Below, piece after piece: positions 40,933 to 49,900 of a stretch of DNA of 64,000 bases. The notes under the pieces were generated by a model. The model saw nothing but the letters and a program-made list of their open reading frames with translations, was not told the origin of the DNA and did not search any database. This DNA comes from Actinomadura rupiterrae (GTDB taxonomy: Bacteria > Actinomycetota > Actinomycetes > Streptosporangiales > Streptosporangiaceae): NCBI RefSeq assembly GCF_024172125.1, contig NZ_JAMZEA010000002.1:496001-560000 (forward strand). The letters are read 5' to 3'. A program made the translations under genes and the position numbers. Within the stretch, counting starts at the first letter, position 1. The number at the start of each line of letters is the position of its first letter.

Positions 40933-41991
40933 TCAAAGAAGTCCGCCGGCCGGCCCGCAGGCCGCGCCGGCCCGCCGGGCGGCGGCCAGGGCCGCCCAGG
41001 CGGTCAGCTCCACCAGCGCCCGGTCGGCGGGCTCGGCGGCCCGGAAGGCCGCCACGTCGGCCGGTCCGACCTGGTAGGACGCCAGCGCCGTGAGCAGCGC
41101 CAGGCGGCCCGCCGGACGCCGCTCCGGCGGGAGGGCGGCCACCGCCTCGTCCACCCAGGCGCGGGACGGCCCGGGCGGCGTCCCGTCCCAGCCGTCGAGC
41201 CGCGCCGCGACCAGGTCCCGGACGTCCGCCGGCACCGCGCGGCGGCCCGCCGCGTCGATCGCGGCGGCCGCGCGGGCGAACGCGTCGGCGAGCACGGGGT
41301 CCGCCGCCGCCCAGCCGAGGTCGGCGGCCGGGGGAGCGGCGGGCAGCAGGTTCGGCGCGTCCCCGGGCGGGACGCCGCGCCGCGCGATGGGACTCATGAT
41401 CCGGCCGAGCAGGCGCCGCATCGGCGCGTGGACGCGCGCGGGCACCCGCGACGGCACGGGCGAGTCCTCAAGGAACACGTTGACCATGCGGTTCAGATAA
41501 TGGAACGTCACCGCCACGCCGACCAACTGCGCGTTTTCCGCACCCGGTACGGCCTGCCGGGGTTCGGGAGGCGGTCCGGCGTCCTTCCGGCCGGTGGTCT
41601 CGGCCCATGCGGCGAGCCTTTCCAGGCGCGGCTCGTCCGCCTCGTGCGGACGTCCCGCCGGAAGGACGCCGTGCAGCGCGGCGTCGTGCACCGCGACGCA
41701 GTACGGGCAGGTGTTCGCGCGCGAGACCGCCGCCGCGACCGTCTCCCGGTCGGGGCGCCCGGCCGGGCTCCCGGCGACCAGCGACTCGCGCAGCATCACC
41801 CAGGACGCCGCCAGCACGCCGGGGGCGGGCGAGTGCAGCGCCACCGGCGGCGCGAGCATCCCGAAGTCCCGCTCGACCCGGTCGTAGACCCGCGCGACCA
41901 GCCCGTCCGCCTCCCGCGGGCGGACGGGCGACACGTGGCGCACCTCGTCCAGCGAGCGGCTCAGCGCCCGCCGGACGATCCTCGACGTCAC
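40933..41991 (-). CDS. AhpD-like/carboxymuconolactone decarboxylase-family protein
   Basis: The 352-residue protein contains a complete AhpD redox motif, Glu83-x11-Cys95-Pro-Tyr-Cys98-x3-His102 (RETVAAAVSRANTCPYCVAVHD). AhpD-type CxxC proteins act as thiol-dependent peroxidases or alkyl-hydroperoxide adaptors. The C-terminal half has a second, degenerate helical copy. The GTG start at 41991 lies 14 bases beyond the GMC-oxidoreductase stop, so it is the third gene of an E8-E9-AhpD operon. A protective redox role against reactive enediyne intermediates is inference. Confidence 0.82.
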   Translation of the reverse strand: MTSRIVRRALSRSLDEVRHVSPVRPREADGLVARVYDRVERDFGMLAPPVALHSPAPGVLAASWVMLRESLVAGSPAGRPDRETVAAAVSRANTCPYCVAVHDAALHGVLPAGRPHEADEPRLERLAAWAETTGRKDAGPPPEPRQAVPGAENAQLVGVAVTFHYLNRMVNVFLEDSPVPSRVPARVHAPMRRLLGRIMSPIARRGVPPGDAPNLLPAAPPAADLGWAAADPVLADAFARAAAAIDAAGRRAVPADVRDLVAARLDGWDGTPPGPSRAWVDEAVAALPPERRPAGRLALLTALASYQVGPADVAAFRAAEPADRALVELTAWAALAAARRAGAACGPAGGLL

Positions 41992-42005
41992 CGTCCCGGC
42001 CCGCG

Positions 42006-43691
42006 TCAGTCGCGGACCAGGTCGCGGACGAGCGGCAGCGCCGCGCGCCGGGCGCTGGTCTCGCCCTCGGGCGAGGGCGCGCCGTAGGTGACCTCCACGC
42101 CGCGTTCCCGCGCGGCGGCCACGATGCCCGGCATGGCCCGCTCGGCGAGCGCGGCGAGCGTGAAGGCGGGGTTCACGGTCAGCGCGCCCGGCACGGCCGA
42201 GCCGTCGGTGACGAAGATCCCCGGGTGGCCGCGCAGCTCGTGCCGGTCGTCCAGCGCGGAGGTGGACGGGTCGTCGCCGATCCGGCAGGACGCCAGCGGG
42301 TGCACGGTGTACGCGCCGACCAGGTCGTTCGTCCACGGCAGGACGCGGGCGAGGCCGTCGCGCTCCATGATGTCCTTCACCGCGGCGTCCGACTCGGCCC
42401 AGCCGCGCATGGTGTTGATCGACGGCTCGTAGCGCAGCGTGCCCCGGCCGAGCATCTGCTGCGAGATCCGGGTCGCGTTGCCGGTGGGCGGCGGGGCGCC
42501 GAACACGCCCTCGTTGTCGTCCTCGCTCATGGTGAAGATGGTGAGCCAGGACTGCCAGTGCCGCAGCAGCTCCTTCTTCTCCGGGCCGAACCAGGTCGTC
42601 CGCCCGTCCGCGCCGGGGACCTGCGCGAGGATCGTGCCGAACCCCGGCGGGAAGTAGAGCTGCTCCAGGGTGAAGCGGGAGTACTCCGGCAGGGCCGGGT
42701 CGAGCCGGTCCCAGCTCGCCACGCAGGGACCCTTGCCGATCTGGGACGCGGCGTAAGCGGCCTCGCCCCGGTCAAGCCCGAGGACGGTCCGCACTTTCTC
42801 CTCGTCGAAGACGGCCGTGTTCAGCCGCTCGCCATTTCCGGAGAAATAGCGTCCGACCGCATAGGGCATGGGACCGAGCGCCGGTTCGGAACGCCGCAGG
42901 ATGACCGGTGTCGCGCCCGCGCCCGCCGCGACGACGACGAGCTTGGCGTCGATCGCGCCGCTGCCGACCGTGACCCGGTAGTCCTCCTCGTCGATGACGT
43001 TGTAGTGCACGCGGTAGCCGCCGTCGGCGTTCCGCGAGAGGTGCTGCACCTCGTGCAGCGGGCGGATCGTCGCGCCGTGCGCCACGGCGGCGGGCAGGTA
43101 GTTCAGCAGGAGCGACCGCTTCGCGTCGAAGCGGCAGCCGGACATCATCCAGTTGCAGTTGGTGCAGAGCGCGCGGTCGATCGCGGCCGGCGCGGGGTTG
43201 GCGGTGAGCCCGGCGTGCGCGCACGCGGCCGCGAACACCCCGCCCGAGTAGGTGACGTCGTTCCAGTCCTGCTTGATGATGGGCAGCGCCTCGGCCACCC
43301 GGTCATACCAGGGGTCCAGCCGGTCCCGGTCGATGGACGACGGCCACATCCGGCGGCCGATGTTGCCGCGCCGCTCGAACACGAACCGCGGCGCGCGCGG
43401 CATCGCGGCGAAGTAGACCACGCTCCCGCCGCCGACGCAGTTCCCGCCGAGCACGCTCATGCCCTCGCCGACCACGAAGTCGAAGATCCGCGTGTAGGAC
43501 GAGCCGAGCAGGAAGTCGTGCTCGAACTCGTCGCTGGCGACCCACGGGCCGCGCTCCAGCACCGTGACGTCCGCGCCGCCCGCCGCCAGGTGGTAGGCGG
43601 CGATCGCGCCGCCGAACCCGCTGCCGATGACGAGCACGTCGGTCCGCTCGGCCGTCCGGCCCTCGGACGCGTTGTTCGGATGGTTCGTCAT
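42006..43691 (-). CDS. GMC-family FAD oxidoreductase (E9-type)
   Basis: The enzyme of 561 residues has the FAD-binding TDVLVIGSGFGGAIAAYHLAAGGADVTVLERG, the family block GNCVGGGSVVYFAAMPR, and C-terminal VHPLASCRIGDDPSTSALDDRHELRGHPGIFVTDGSAVPGALTVNPAFTLAALAERA, all typical of cholesterol-oxidase-like GMC enzymes. A Cys-containing CTNCNWMMSGCRFDAKRS segment is notable. Homologues named E9 are present in 9-membered enediyne clusters and are thought to oxidise the core. Its start overlaps the E8-like stop by four bases (ATGA). Cytosolic; no signal peptide. Confidence 0.92.
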   Translation of the reverse strand: MTNHPNNASEGRTAERTDVLVIGSGFGGAIAAYHLAAGGADVTVLERGPWVASDEFEHDFLLGSSYTRIFDFVVGEGMSVLGGNCVGGGSVVYFAAMPRAPRFVFERRGNIGRRMWPSSIDRDRLDPWYDRVAEALPIIKQDWNDVTYSGGVFAAACAHAGLTANPAPAAIDRALCTNCNWMMSGCRFDAKRSLLLNYLPAAVAHGATIRPLHEVQHLSRNADGGYRVHYNVIDEEDYRVTVGSGAIDAKLVVVAAGAGATPVILRRSEPALGPMPYAVGRYFSGNGERLNTAVFDEEKVRTVLGLDRGEAAYAASQIGKGPCVASWDRLDPALPEYSRFTLEQLYFPPGFGTILAQVPGADGRTTWFGPEKKELLRHWQSWLTIFTMSEDDNEGVFGAPPPTGNATRISQQMLGRGTLRYEPSINTMRGWAESDAAVKDIMERDGLARVLPWTNDLVGAYTVHPLASCRIGDDPSTSALDDRHELRGHPGIFVTDGSAVPGALTVNPAFTLAALAERAMPGIVAAARERGVEVTYGAPSPEGETSARRAALPLVRDLVRD

Positions 43692-44257
43692 GCCGGGCTC
43701 CCCGTGGAGGTCGTGTTCGGGTGGCGGGGCGCGAGCTCGCGCCGGTAGGAGAAGTCGGGGAAGCGCCACAGGCCGTCGTCGTCCGGCGACGAGAACCCCA
43801 TGGTCGCCAGGCCCGGGTGGCCCGCGGCGATCGCCTCGGTGGTGTGCAGGTGCGCGCCGGTGTCGAAGGCCATGTTGCAGAACAGCGCGAGCAGCACCCA
43901 GAGGTCCTTCTCCGGGTGGCCCGGGGACGTCAGCCACCGGACGATCGCCGTCCGGTCCTCGAAGTCCAGCGCCACGAAAGGCGGGACGGAGTCGTCCGGC
44001 TTCAGGCCGTGCTGCTCGGCGTAGGCGGTGGCGTGCTCGTCGAGCGCCTCGCAGTAGCCGTCGAGCCCGTCGGTGACGCCCGTCGCCGGGGTCTCCAGCA
44101 GCTCCAGCGCGCCGGCCTCCACCGCGCCGGGGCCGGGCGCGGCGCCCGCCACCGTGCGGTCGCCGGGGAAGCGCTTCTCGCCCGGCACGATGGTGTCCGC
44201 GAACGCCTCCAGGGTCATCGTCCGCCGGGACCGCCCGCCCGGGTCAGCCGTTTCCAT
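43688..44257 (-). CDS. E8-like enediyne-cluster protein (DUF5987 type)
   Basis: The 189-residue protein begins TMTLEAFADTIVPGEKRFPGDRTVAG and continues with LELLETPATGVTDGLDGYCEALDEHA, FVALDFEDRTAIVRWLTSPGHPEKDLWVLLALFCNMAFDTGAHLHT and a final HPGLATMGFSSPDDDGLWRFPDFSYRRELA. This matches the small partner of GMC oxidoreductases (gluconate-dehydrogenase subunit 3-like layout) that in enediyne clusters is called E8. GGGAGA precedes the ATG. It likely forms a complex with the downstream GMC enzyme. Confidence 0.85.
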   Translation of the reverse strand: METADPGGRSRRTMTLEAFADTIVPGEKRFPGDRTVAGAAPGPGAVEAGALELLETPATGVTDGLDGYCEALDEHATAYAEQHGLKPDDSVPPFVALDFEDRTAIVRWLTSPGHPEKDLWVLLALFCNMAFDTGAHLHTTEAIAAGHPGLATMGFSSPDDDGLWRFPDFSYRRELAPRHPNTTSTGSPA

Positions 44258-44323
44258 GATGTGCTCTCCCTGCCGCCGCCGGTGAATTCAGAGAAAATGA
44301 TCCGGCCGGTGCGCGTGCGGGCG

Positions 44324-44339
44324 CATCTCTGGAATTGCC
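44324..44339 (-). promoter_or_regulatory. Shared cluster element, site 4 (upstream of the E8 operon)
   Basis: Read on the minus strand, GGCAATTCCAGAGATG ends 66 bases before the E8-like start codon (44257). It is the best match to the consensus and lies between the two divergent transcription units, outside the TetR promoter. Confidence 0.55.
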
Positions 44340-44359
44340 GACCGAAGTCGGACCGACAA

Positions 44360-44388
44360 TTGACGCTCCGGAGCGGGCCGCCTAAAAT
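44360..44388 (+). promoter_or_regulatory. Sigma-70-type promoter of the TetR gene
   Basis: TTGACG (44360-44365), a 17-base spacer and TAAAAT (44383-44388) form a near-consensus housekeeping promoter. Transcription should begin near 44395, which rules out the in-frame ATG at 44387 as the start of the TetR protein. Confidence 0.7.
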
Positions 44389-44433
44389 GAGCGTCCCGAC
44401 GAATTCGCTGAGCTTTTCCGAACAGGATTGGTC

Positions 44434-44469
44434 GCCGCCTGATGCAGGAACGAGCCGCCTGATGCAGGA
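44434..44469 (+). repeat. 16-base direct repeat creating a mini-ORF at the TetR start
   Basis: GCCGCCTGATGCAGGA occurs at 44434-44449 and again at 44454-44469. The second copy supplies the TetR start codon (44462). The first supplies an ATG at 44442 that reads six codons, MQERAA, then a TGA overlapping the true start as TGATG. Confidence 0.8.
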
Positions 44470-45103
44470 GAGGGCACGGCGCACCCGGCAGGCCGTCGTA
44501 CGGGCCGCCGCGGCCGCCTTCGAGGTCAACGGTTACGGCGCCACCACGCTCCAGGACATCGTCGCGCGGGAGGACGTCAGCCGCGGCGCGCTCTATTTCC
44601 ATTTCCCCACCAAGGAGGCGCTCGCCGTCGCGATCGTCCGGGAGTACGGCGCGATGTGGGACGAGCTGGTCGCCACCCTCCGGCCGGGCCAGCCGCGCGC
44701 CGTCCGGCTGCTGATCGAGTTCTCCTTCGCGGTCGGCCGCGCCTTCGGCGGCAACGTGATCGCCCGCGCCGGGACCCGGCTGCTGCTGGAGACCCGGCTC
44801 TACGAGTCGGAGCTGCCGCCGCCCTACGCCGGCTGGATCGGCACGGTCGAGGAGGTGCTCGCCGACGCCCGCCGCCAGGGCGACCTGGCGTCCGGCGCCG
44901 ACACGGCGGAGCTGGCAAAGTTCCTGGTCGCCGCGTTCACCGGGCTCCAGCAGATCGTGATGACCGGCGGCGGCCCCGAGGACACCGATTCCTGCATCGC
45001 GACGATGTGGCGGTGCGTGCTGCCCGGCCTCGTGGCCCCCGAGCGGCTGCCCGACTTCACCGATCTCGTCGGGCTCCCGGAACCCGGCGCACGAGGCCGC
45101 TAG
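44462..45103 (+). CDS. TetR-family regulator, gamma-butyrolactone-receptor-like
   Basis: The 213-residue protein has an N-terminal helix-turn-helix (RTRQAVVRAAAAAFEVNGYGATTLQDIVAREDVSRGALYFHFPTKEALAVAIV) very close to ArpA/ScbR-type butyrolactone receptors, and a C-terminal ligand domain with FAVGRAFGGNVIARAGTRLLLE. Such proteins repress antibiotic regulators until a butyrolactone or downstream product binds. The start at 44462 is downstream of the predicted transcription start; a mini-ORF made by a 16-base duplication overlaps it. It is divergent from the E8-E9 operon and convergent with the halogenase gene. Confidence 0.9.
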   Translation: MQERARRTRQAVVRAAAAAFEVNGYGATTLQDIVAREDVSRGALYFHFPTKEALAVAIVREYGAMWDELVATLRPGQPRAVRLLIEFSFAVGRAFGGNVIARAGTRLLLETRLYESELPPPYAGWIGTVEEVLADARRQGDLASGADTAELAKFLVAAFTGLQQIVMTGGGPEDTDSCIATMWRCVLPGLVAPERLPDFTDLVGLPEPGARGR

Positions 45104-45121
45104 CGGCGCCCGCCCGCCCGG

Positions 45122-46714
45122 TCAGCCGAAGTCCGGATCGTGCGCGCCGTGCAGCGCGCGGACGTACTCGTAGTGGCCGGGCAGGGTGGCCGAGTACAGC
45201 TCCCGCTCCCGGTCGACCTCGGCGAACATCTCCATCGCGGCCGCGTCGTCCATCCACTGGACCGAAGGCGGGGCCTTGGTGAACTCGAACTGCATGCCGG
45301 TGAGGATGGCCCAGATGCTGCGCGTCTCGAACAGCCGCAGCCTGCTGCCGTCCGGGGTGACGACGCTCTCGGCGTACTCGGCGAACTTCTCCTGGAGGCT
45401 GTCCGGGAGCGGCGCCTCGCGGACGTTGCGCCAGAACTGGCTGTCGTCCCGGTTCGTCAGCGCGTAGTGCATGACGATGAAGTCGCGCAGGTCCAGGTAC
45501 GCGCCCTTGATCATCTCGTTGTAGCGGTCGCGGCGCTGGTCGTCGAAGTCCATGTCGGGGAAGTGCAGGACGAGCAGCGCGAGCTGGTACTCGATCAGCG
45601 CGATCGTGGTGGACTCCAGCGGCTCGACGAAGCAGCTCGACAGCCCGACCGCGCAGCAGTTCCCGACCCACGAGCGCTCGTTGTAGCCGACGCGCATCTT
45701 GATGTGGTTCGCCGGGACGTCCATCGCCCGCCCGCCGAGGAACCGGCGCAGCTCCTCTTCCGCGTCACCCGGGTTGGTCGTCTTGCCGCAGTACACGTAG
45801 CCGGTGCCGTCGCGGTGGTAGAGCGGGATCTCCCAGATCCAGCCGTCCTTGCGCGCGTTGGCCGAGGTGTAGGGGCGCAGGCCGTCCCGCTCGGGGTCGT
45901 TGCGCGCCGGGAGCGCGACCGCGCTGTCGCACAGCAGGTGGTCGTTCTGGCTGATGAACCGCTCGCCGAGCGCGCCATTGATGATCATGCCGCGGAAGCC
46001 GGTGCAGTCGAGGAAGAAGTCGCCCTCGATCGTGCCCTCCTGCTCGGTGACGATCCGCTCGACATGCCCGCGCGGGTCCACCTCGACGTGCTTGACGTCG
46101 GCGAGGACGTGCTTGACGCCGCGTCCGACGGCCAGGTCCCGCAGGTAGGCGGCGATGAGCGCGGCGTCCAGGTGGTAGGCGTAGCGGTAGCGCGGGTCCG
46201 GCGCGTCCGATCCGGGCAGCGGCTTGGGCGCCTTGTTCAGCTCGCACAGCCGCTGCAGCGCCATGCCCGCGTCGCCGAACGTCGGGCGCAGGCCCGTGTC
46301 GCCTTCCAGCTTGCGCTTCACGTAGAAGTGCGCCAGCGAGATGCCTTTGCCGAAACGTGTATGGAATGGCTTCTCGTACATCCCGACCGGCGGCTCGGGA
46401 ACGTGGAAGAACGGATGGTAGTAAGTGTGCCGCGTGCCGTCCGCGGCCGGTTTGCGCCAGTCGTTGAAACGCACCGCCGACTTGTAGGTGGCGTTGCAGG
46501 CGGGCATCCACTCCTCCTCCTTCATGCCGAGGAAGGCGAAGGTGGTGCGCAGCGTCGGCACGGTGGCCTCGCCCACTCCGATGCGTCCGACCCGTTCGGA
46601 CTCGACCAGGGTGATCTGCACCTGCGACCCGAACGCGCGGTTGAGATAGGCGGCCGACAACCAGCCGGCCGTCCCGCCGCCGACGATGACGACGCGCTTG
46701 ATCGGACGTGCCAC
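45122..46714 (-). CDS. FAD-dependent (tryptophan-halogenase-type) halogenase
   Basis: This 530-residue enzyme starts at a GTG preceded by AGGAGG. It has GGGTAGW (12-18) for FAD binding, the conserved catalytic lysine Lys78 in [13 protein letters not shown], and the GWIWEIPL motif diagnostic of flavin halogenases that blocks monooxygenation. [10 protein letters not shown] and [18 protein letters not shown]-like blocks are intact. It needs FADH2 from a reductase such as the one at 36355. It is divergent from the aromatic PKS gene, so its substrate is probably the PKS-derived aryl acid (as for CalO3 beside CalO5), although carrier-bound or amino-acid substrates cannot be excluded. Confidence 0.93.
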   Translation of the reverse strand: MARPIKRVVIVGGGTAGWLSAAYLNRAFGSQVQITLVESERVGRIGVGEATVPTLRTTFAFLGMKEEEWMPACNATYKSAVRFNDWRKPAADGTRHTYYHPFFHVPEPPVGMYEKPFHTRFGKGISLAHFYVKRKLEGDTGLRPTFGDAGMALQRLCELNKAPKPLPGSDAPDPRYRYAYHLDAALIAAYLRDLAVGRGVKHVLADVKHVEVDPRGHVERIVTEQEGTIEGDFFLDCTGFRGMIINGALGERFISQNDHLLCDSAVALPARNDPERDGLRPYTSANARKDGWIWEIPLYHRDGTGYVYCGKTTNPGDAEEELRRFLGGRAMDVPANHIKMRVGYNERSWVGNCCAVGLSSCFVEPLESTTIALIEYQLALLVLHFPDMDFDDQRRDRYNEMIKGAYLDLRDFIVMHYALTNRDDSQFWRNVREAPLPDSLQEKFAEYAESVVTPDGSRLRLFETRSIWAILTGMQFEFTKAPPSVQWMDDAAAMEMFAEVDRERELYSATLPGHYEYVRALHGAHDPDFG

Positions 46715-46776
46715 GGAAACCTCCTGGGGACGTCGTGATTCGCGTTTCCCAGGCTCACCCCGGAATCGTCCCGCCG

Positions 46777-46792
46777 CATCTCTGCGATTGCC
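46777..46792 (-). promoter_or_regulatory. Shared cluster element, site 5 (upstream of the halogenase)
   Basis: On the minus strand GGCAATCGCAGAGATG ends 62 bases before the halogenase start codon (46714). It is one of two copies in this divergent gap, each facing its own gene. Confidence 0.5.
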
Positions 46793-46810
46793 TTCCGGCC
46801 GCTTCCGAAC

Positions 46811-46826
46811 CGCAGTTCGCGAGATG
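46811..46826 (+). promoter_or_regulatory. Shared cluster element, site 6 (upstream of the aromatic PKS)
   Basis: CGCAGTTCGCGAGATG ends 81 bases before the GTG start of the PKS gene (46908). It points toward the PKS, opposite to the copy serving the halogenase. Confidence 0.5.
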
Positions 46827-46907
46827 CCCCGGCAGTTCACCGGTGGAAACACTGAATGCGCCCTATGCGCCGAGAGACCGGTGCTTGTTCAGTGGACGGA
46901 GCAGAAC

Positions 46908-49900
46908 GTGACCCAGGACTCGGAATCGGCCGGCGCGGTGGCGGTCATCGGGATGAGCTGCCGGTTCGCGCCGGACCTCGACTCCCCGGACCGGCTGTGG
47001 GAGTTCCTGCGGGAGGGCCGGAGCAGCGTCCGGCCGATGCCCGCCAAGCGGTGGGACCCCTACGCCGCCGGCAGCCCCCGGGCCACCGCGATCATGCGCG
47101 GCACCACCCGGCTCGGGTCGTTCCTCGACGACATCGAGGGGTTCGACGCCGAGTTCTTCGGCATCACCCCGCGCGAGGCCGACTTCCTCGACCCGCAGCA
47201 GCGGATCATGCTGGAGCTCGCCTGGGAGGCCCTCGCGGCCGCCGGCGTGCCGCCGCTGGACCTGCGCGGCACCGAGACCGGGGTGTTCGTGGCGGCCAAC
47301 TCCAACGACTACGGCCGCCGCCTGCTGGAGGACATCCCGCGCACCGGCGCGTACGCGGTGAACGGGACGACCTACTACGGCATCGCGAACCGCATCTCCT
47401 ACTCCCTCGACCTGCGCGGGCCGAGCGTCGCGGTCGACACCGCGTGCGCGGGCTCGCTCACCGCGCTGCACCACGCCTGCCAGGAGCTGCGGCTCGGCGG
47501 GACGGGCCTGGCGATCGTCGGCGGCGTCAACGTCATGTCCACGCCCGCGCTGTTCGTCGCGCTGGACGCGGCGGGCGCGACGTCCCCGGACGGCCGCAGC
47601 AAGGCGTTCGACGCCGCCGCCGACGGCTACGGCCGGGGCGAGGGCGCGGGCGTCGTGGTGCTGAAGCGGCTCGAAGACGCCCGCCGCGACGGCGACCCCG
47701 TCCTCGCGGTCATCATGGGCAGCGGGGTGTTCCAGGACGGACGCTCCGACGGCATGATGGCGCCGAACAACGAGGCGCAGGAGCACATGCTCCGGCAGGT
47801 CTACCGGCGCGCGGGCATCGACCCGGCCTCGGTGGACTACGTCGAGGCGCACGGCACCGGCACCCCGACCGGCGACCGTGAGGAGGCGCTCGCGCTCGGC
47901 GCGGTCTTCGGCGCGGACCGGCCCGCCGGGAAGCCGTGCCTGATCGGCTCGGTCAAGCCCAACATCGGGCACATCGAGGGCGGCTCCGGCATCGCGGGCC
48001 TGATCAAGGTCGTGCTGGCGCTGCGGAACGGCGAGATCCCGCCGAGCGTGCACACCGAGCCGCACCCCGGCATCGACTGGGACGCGACCGGGCTGCGCCT
48101 CGTCGGCGAGCCCCTCCCGTGGCCGGACGCTCCGGGACCGCGCCGCGCGGGCGTCTCCAGCTACGGCGTCGGCGGCACGATCGCGCACCTCGTCGTCCAG
48201 GAGGCTCCGACGGCCCCCGCGCCCCCGAAGAAGGCCCGCCGCCCGAAGCGCGGCACCGCCGCCGCGCCGCTGGTCTTCCCGGTGTCGGCGATGTCCGAGA
48301 AGGGGTTGCGCGGCATCGCCGCCGCGACCGCCGACCGGCTGGGCGAGGAGCACCCCCCGCTGGCGTCCATCGGACGGACGCTGGCCGTGCACCGCTCGCA
48401 CCTCGCCTGGCGCGCGGCCGTCGTCGCGTCCACCGAGGACGAGCTGGTCGAGCGCCTCCGCACGGTCGCGGACGGCGAGGAGGCCCCCGGCGTGCTGCGC
48501 GGGCGGACGGCCTCCGGCGCGTCCACCGGGCCGGTCTGGGTGTTCTCCGGGCACGGCGCGCAGTGGTCGGGCATGGGCCGCGAGCTGCTCCGCGACGAGC
48601 CGGTGTTCGCCGCCGCGCTCGACGACCTCGCCGAGGTCTTCCGCGAGGAGATGGGCTGGACGCCGCGCGAGGCGCTGGAAGAGGGCGGCCCCTGGACCGC
48701 CGCGCACGTCCAGGCCCTCACGTTCGCCATGCAGATCGGCCTGGCGGAGGTCTGGCGGGCGCGCGGTGTCGCGCCGGCCGCCGTCATCGGCCACTCGGTC
48801 GGGGAGATCGCGGCGGCCGTCGTCGCGGGCACCCTGGACCGGCACGAGGCCGCGCGCTTCGCCTGCCGCCGCGCCACCGCGCTGCGCCGCATCGAGGGAC
48901 GCGGCGGGATGGCGCTCGTCGGCCTGACCGCGGACGAGGTCCGCGAGCGGCTCGGCGACCGCACCGACGTCGTCGCCGCGATCGACGCCGCGCCCGCGTC
49001 CACGGTCATCTCCGGCGACCACGATCCGGTGGCCGAGCTGGCCGAGACCTGGAAGGCCGAGGGCATCCCGGTCTGGAAGGTGGACAGCGACATCGCCTTC
49101 CACAGCCCGCACGTCCTGGACGTCCTGGACGAGGTCGCGCACGCCGCCGGGCAGATGCTGCCCCGGCCCGCCGAGATCCCGCTGTACTCGACCACGCTCG
49201 CCGACCCGCGCGGGCCGGACGAGCGCGACGCCGGGTACTGGGCCGACAACCTGCGGCGGCCCGTCCGGTTCACGCAGGCCGTCGCCGCCGCCGTCGAGGA
49301 CGGCCACACCCTGTTCCTTGAGATCTCGTCCCACCCGGTCGTCGCGCACTCGATCACCGAGACGCTGGACGACCTGGGCGTGGAGGACGGCGCGTCCGTG
49401 CCGAGCCTGCGCCGGGACAAGCCCGAGCGCGAGACGCTCGCCCGCGCCCTCGCCGACCTGCACTGCCGCGGCGGCGCGATCGACTGGACGAAGGCCCAGC
49501 CGGGCGGCGCGCTCATCGACCTCCCCGCGACGGCCTGGCAGCACCGGCCGTACTGGATCTTCCCGGAGGAGGCGGGCGGCGACGCCGGGTCCGGCACCGG
49601 CCACGACCCCGACAGCCACCTGCTGCTCGGCGGCCGGTCCACGGTCAGCGGCGCGCCCGTCCGGCAGGTGTGGCAGACGCACCTGGACCTGACCTGCCGC
49701 CCCTACCCGCAGAGCCACGAGGTGGTCGGCGTCGAGATCACGCCCGCCGCGTGCCTCATCGACACGTTCGCGACCGCCGCCGCGATCGGCGGCGTGCCCG
49801 GCTCGCTCTCCGACATCGTGCTGCGCACGCCGGTCGCGGTCACCCCGCCCCGGACGCTCCAGATCGTCCTGTCGGAGAACTCCGTCCGGCTCGCCACGCG

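Noticed and set aside
44387-44461. Upstream ATG at 44387 as the start of the TetR protein
   Set aside because: It lies inside the -10 box of a near-consensus promoter and would add 25 residues before the DNA-binding domain without a ribosome-binding site at proper distance.
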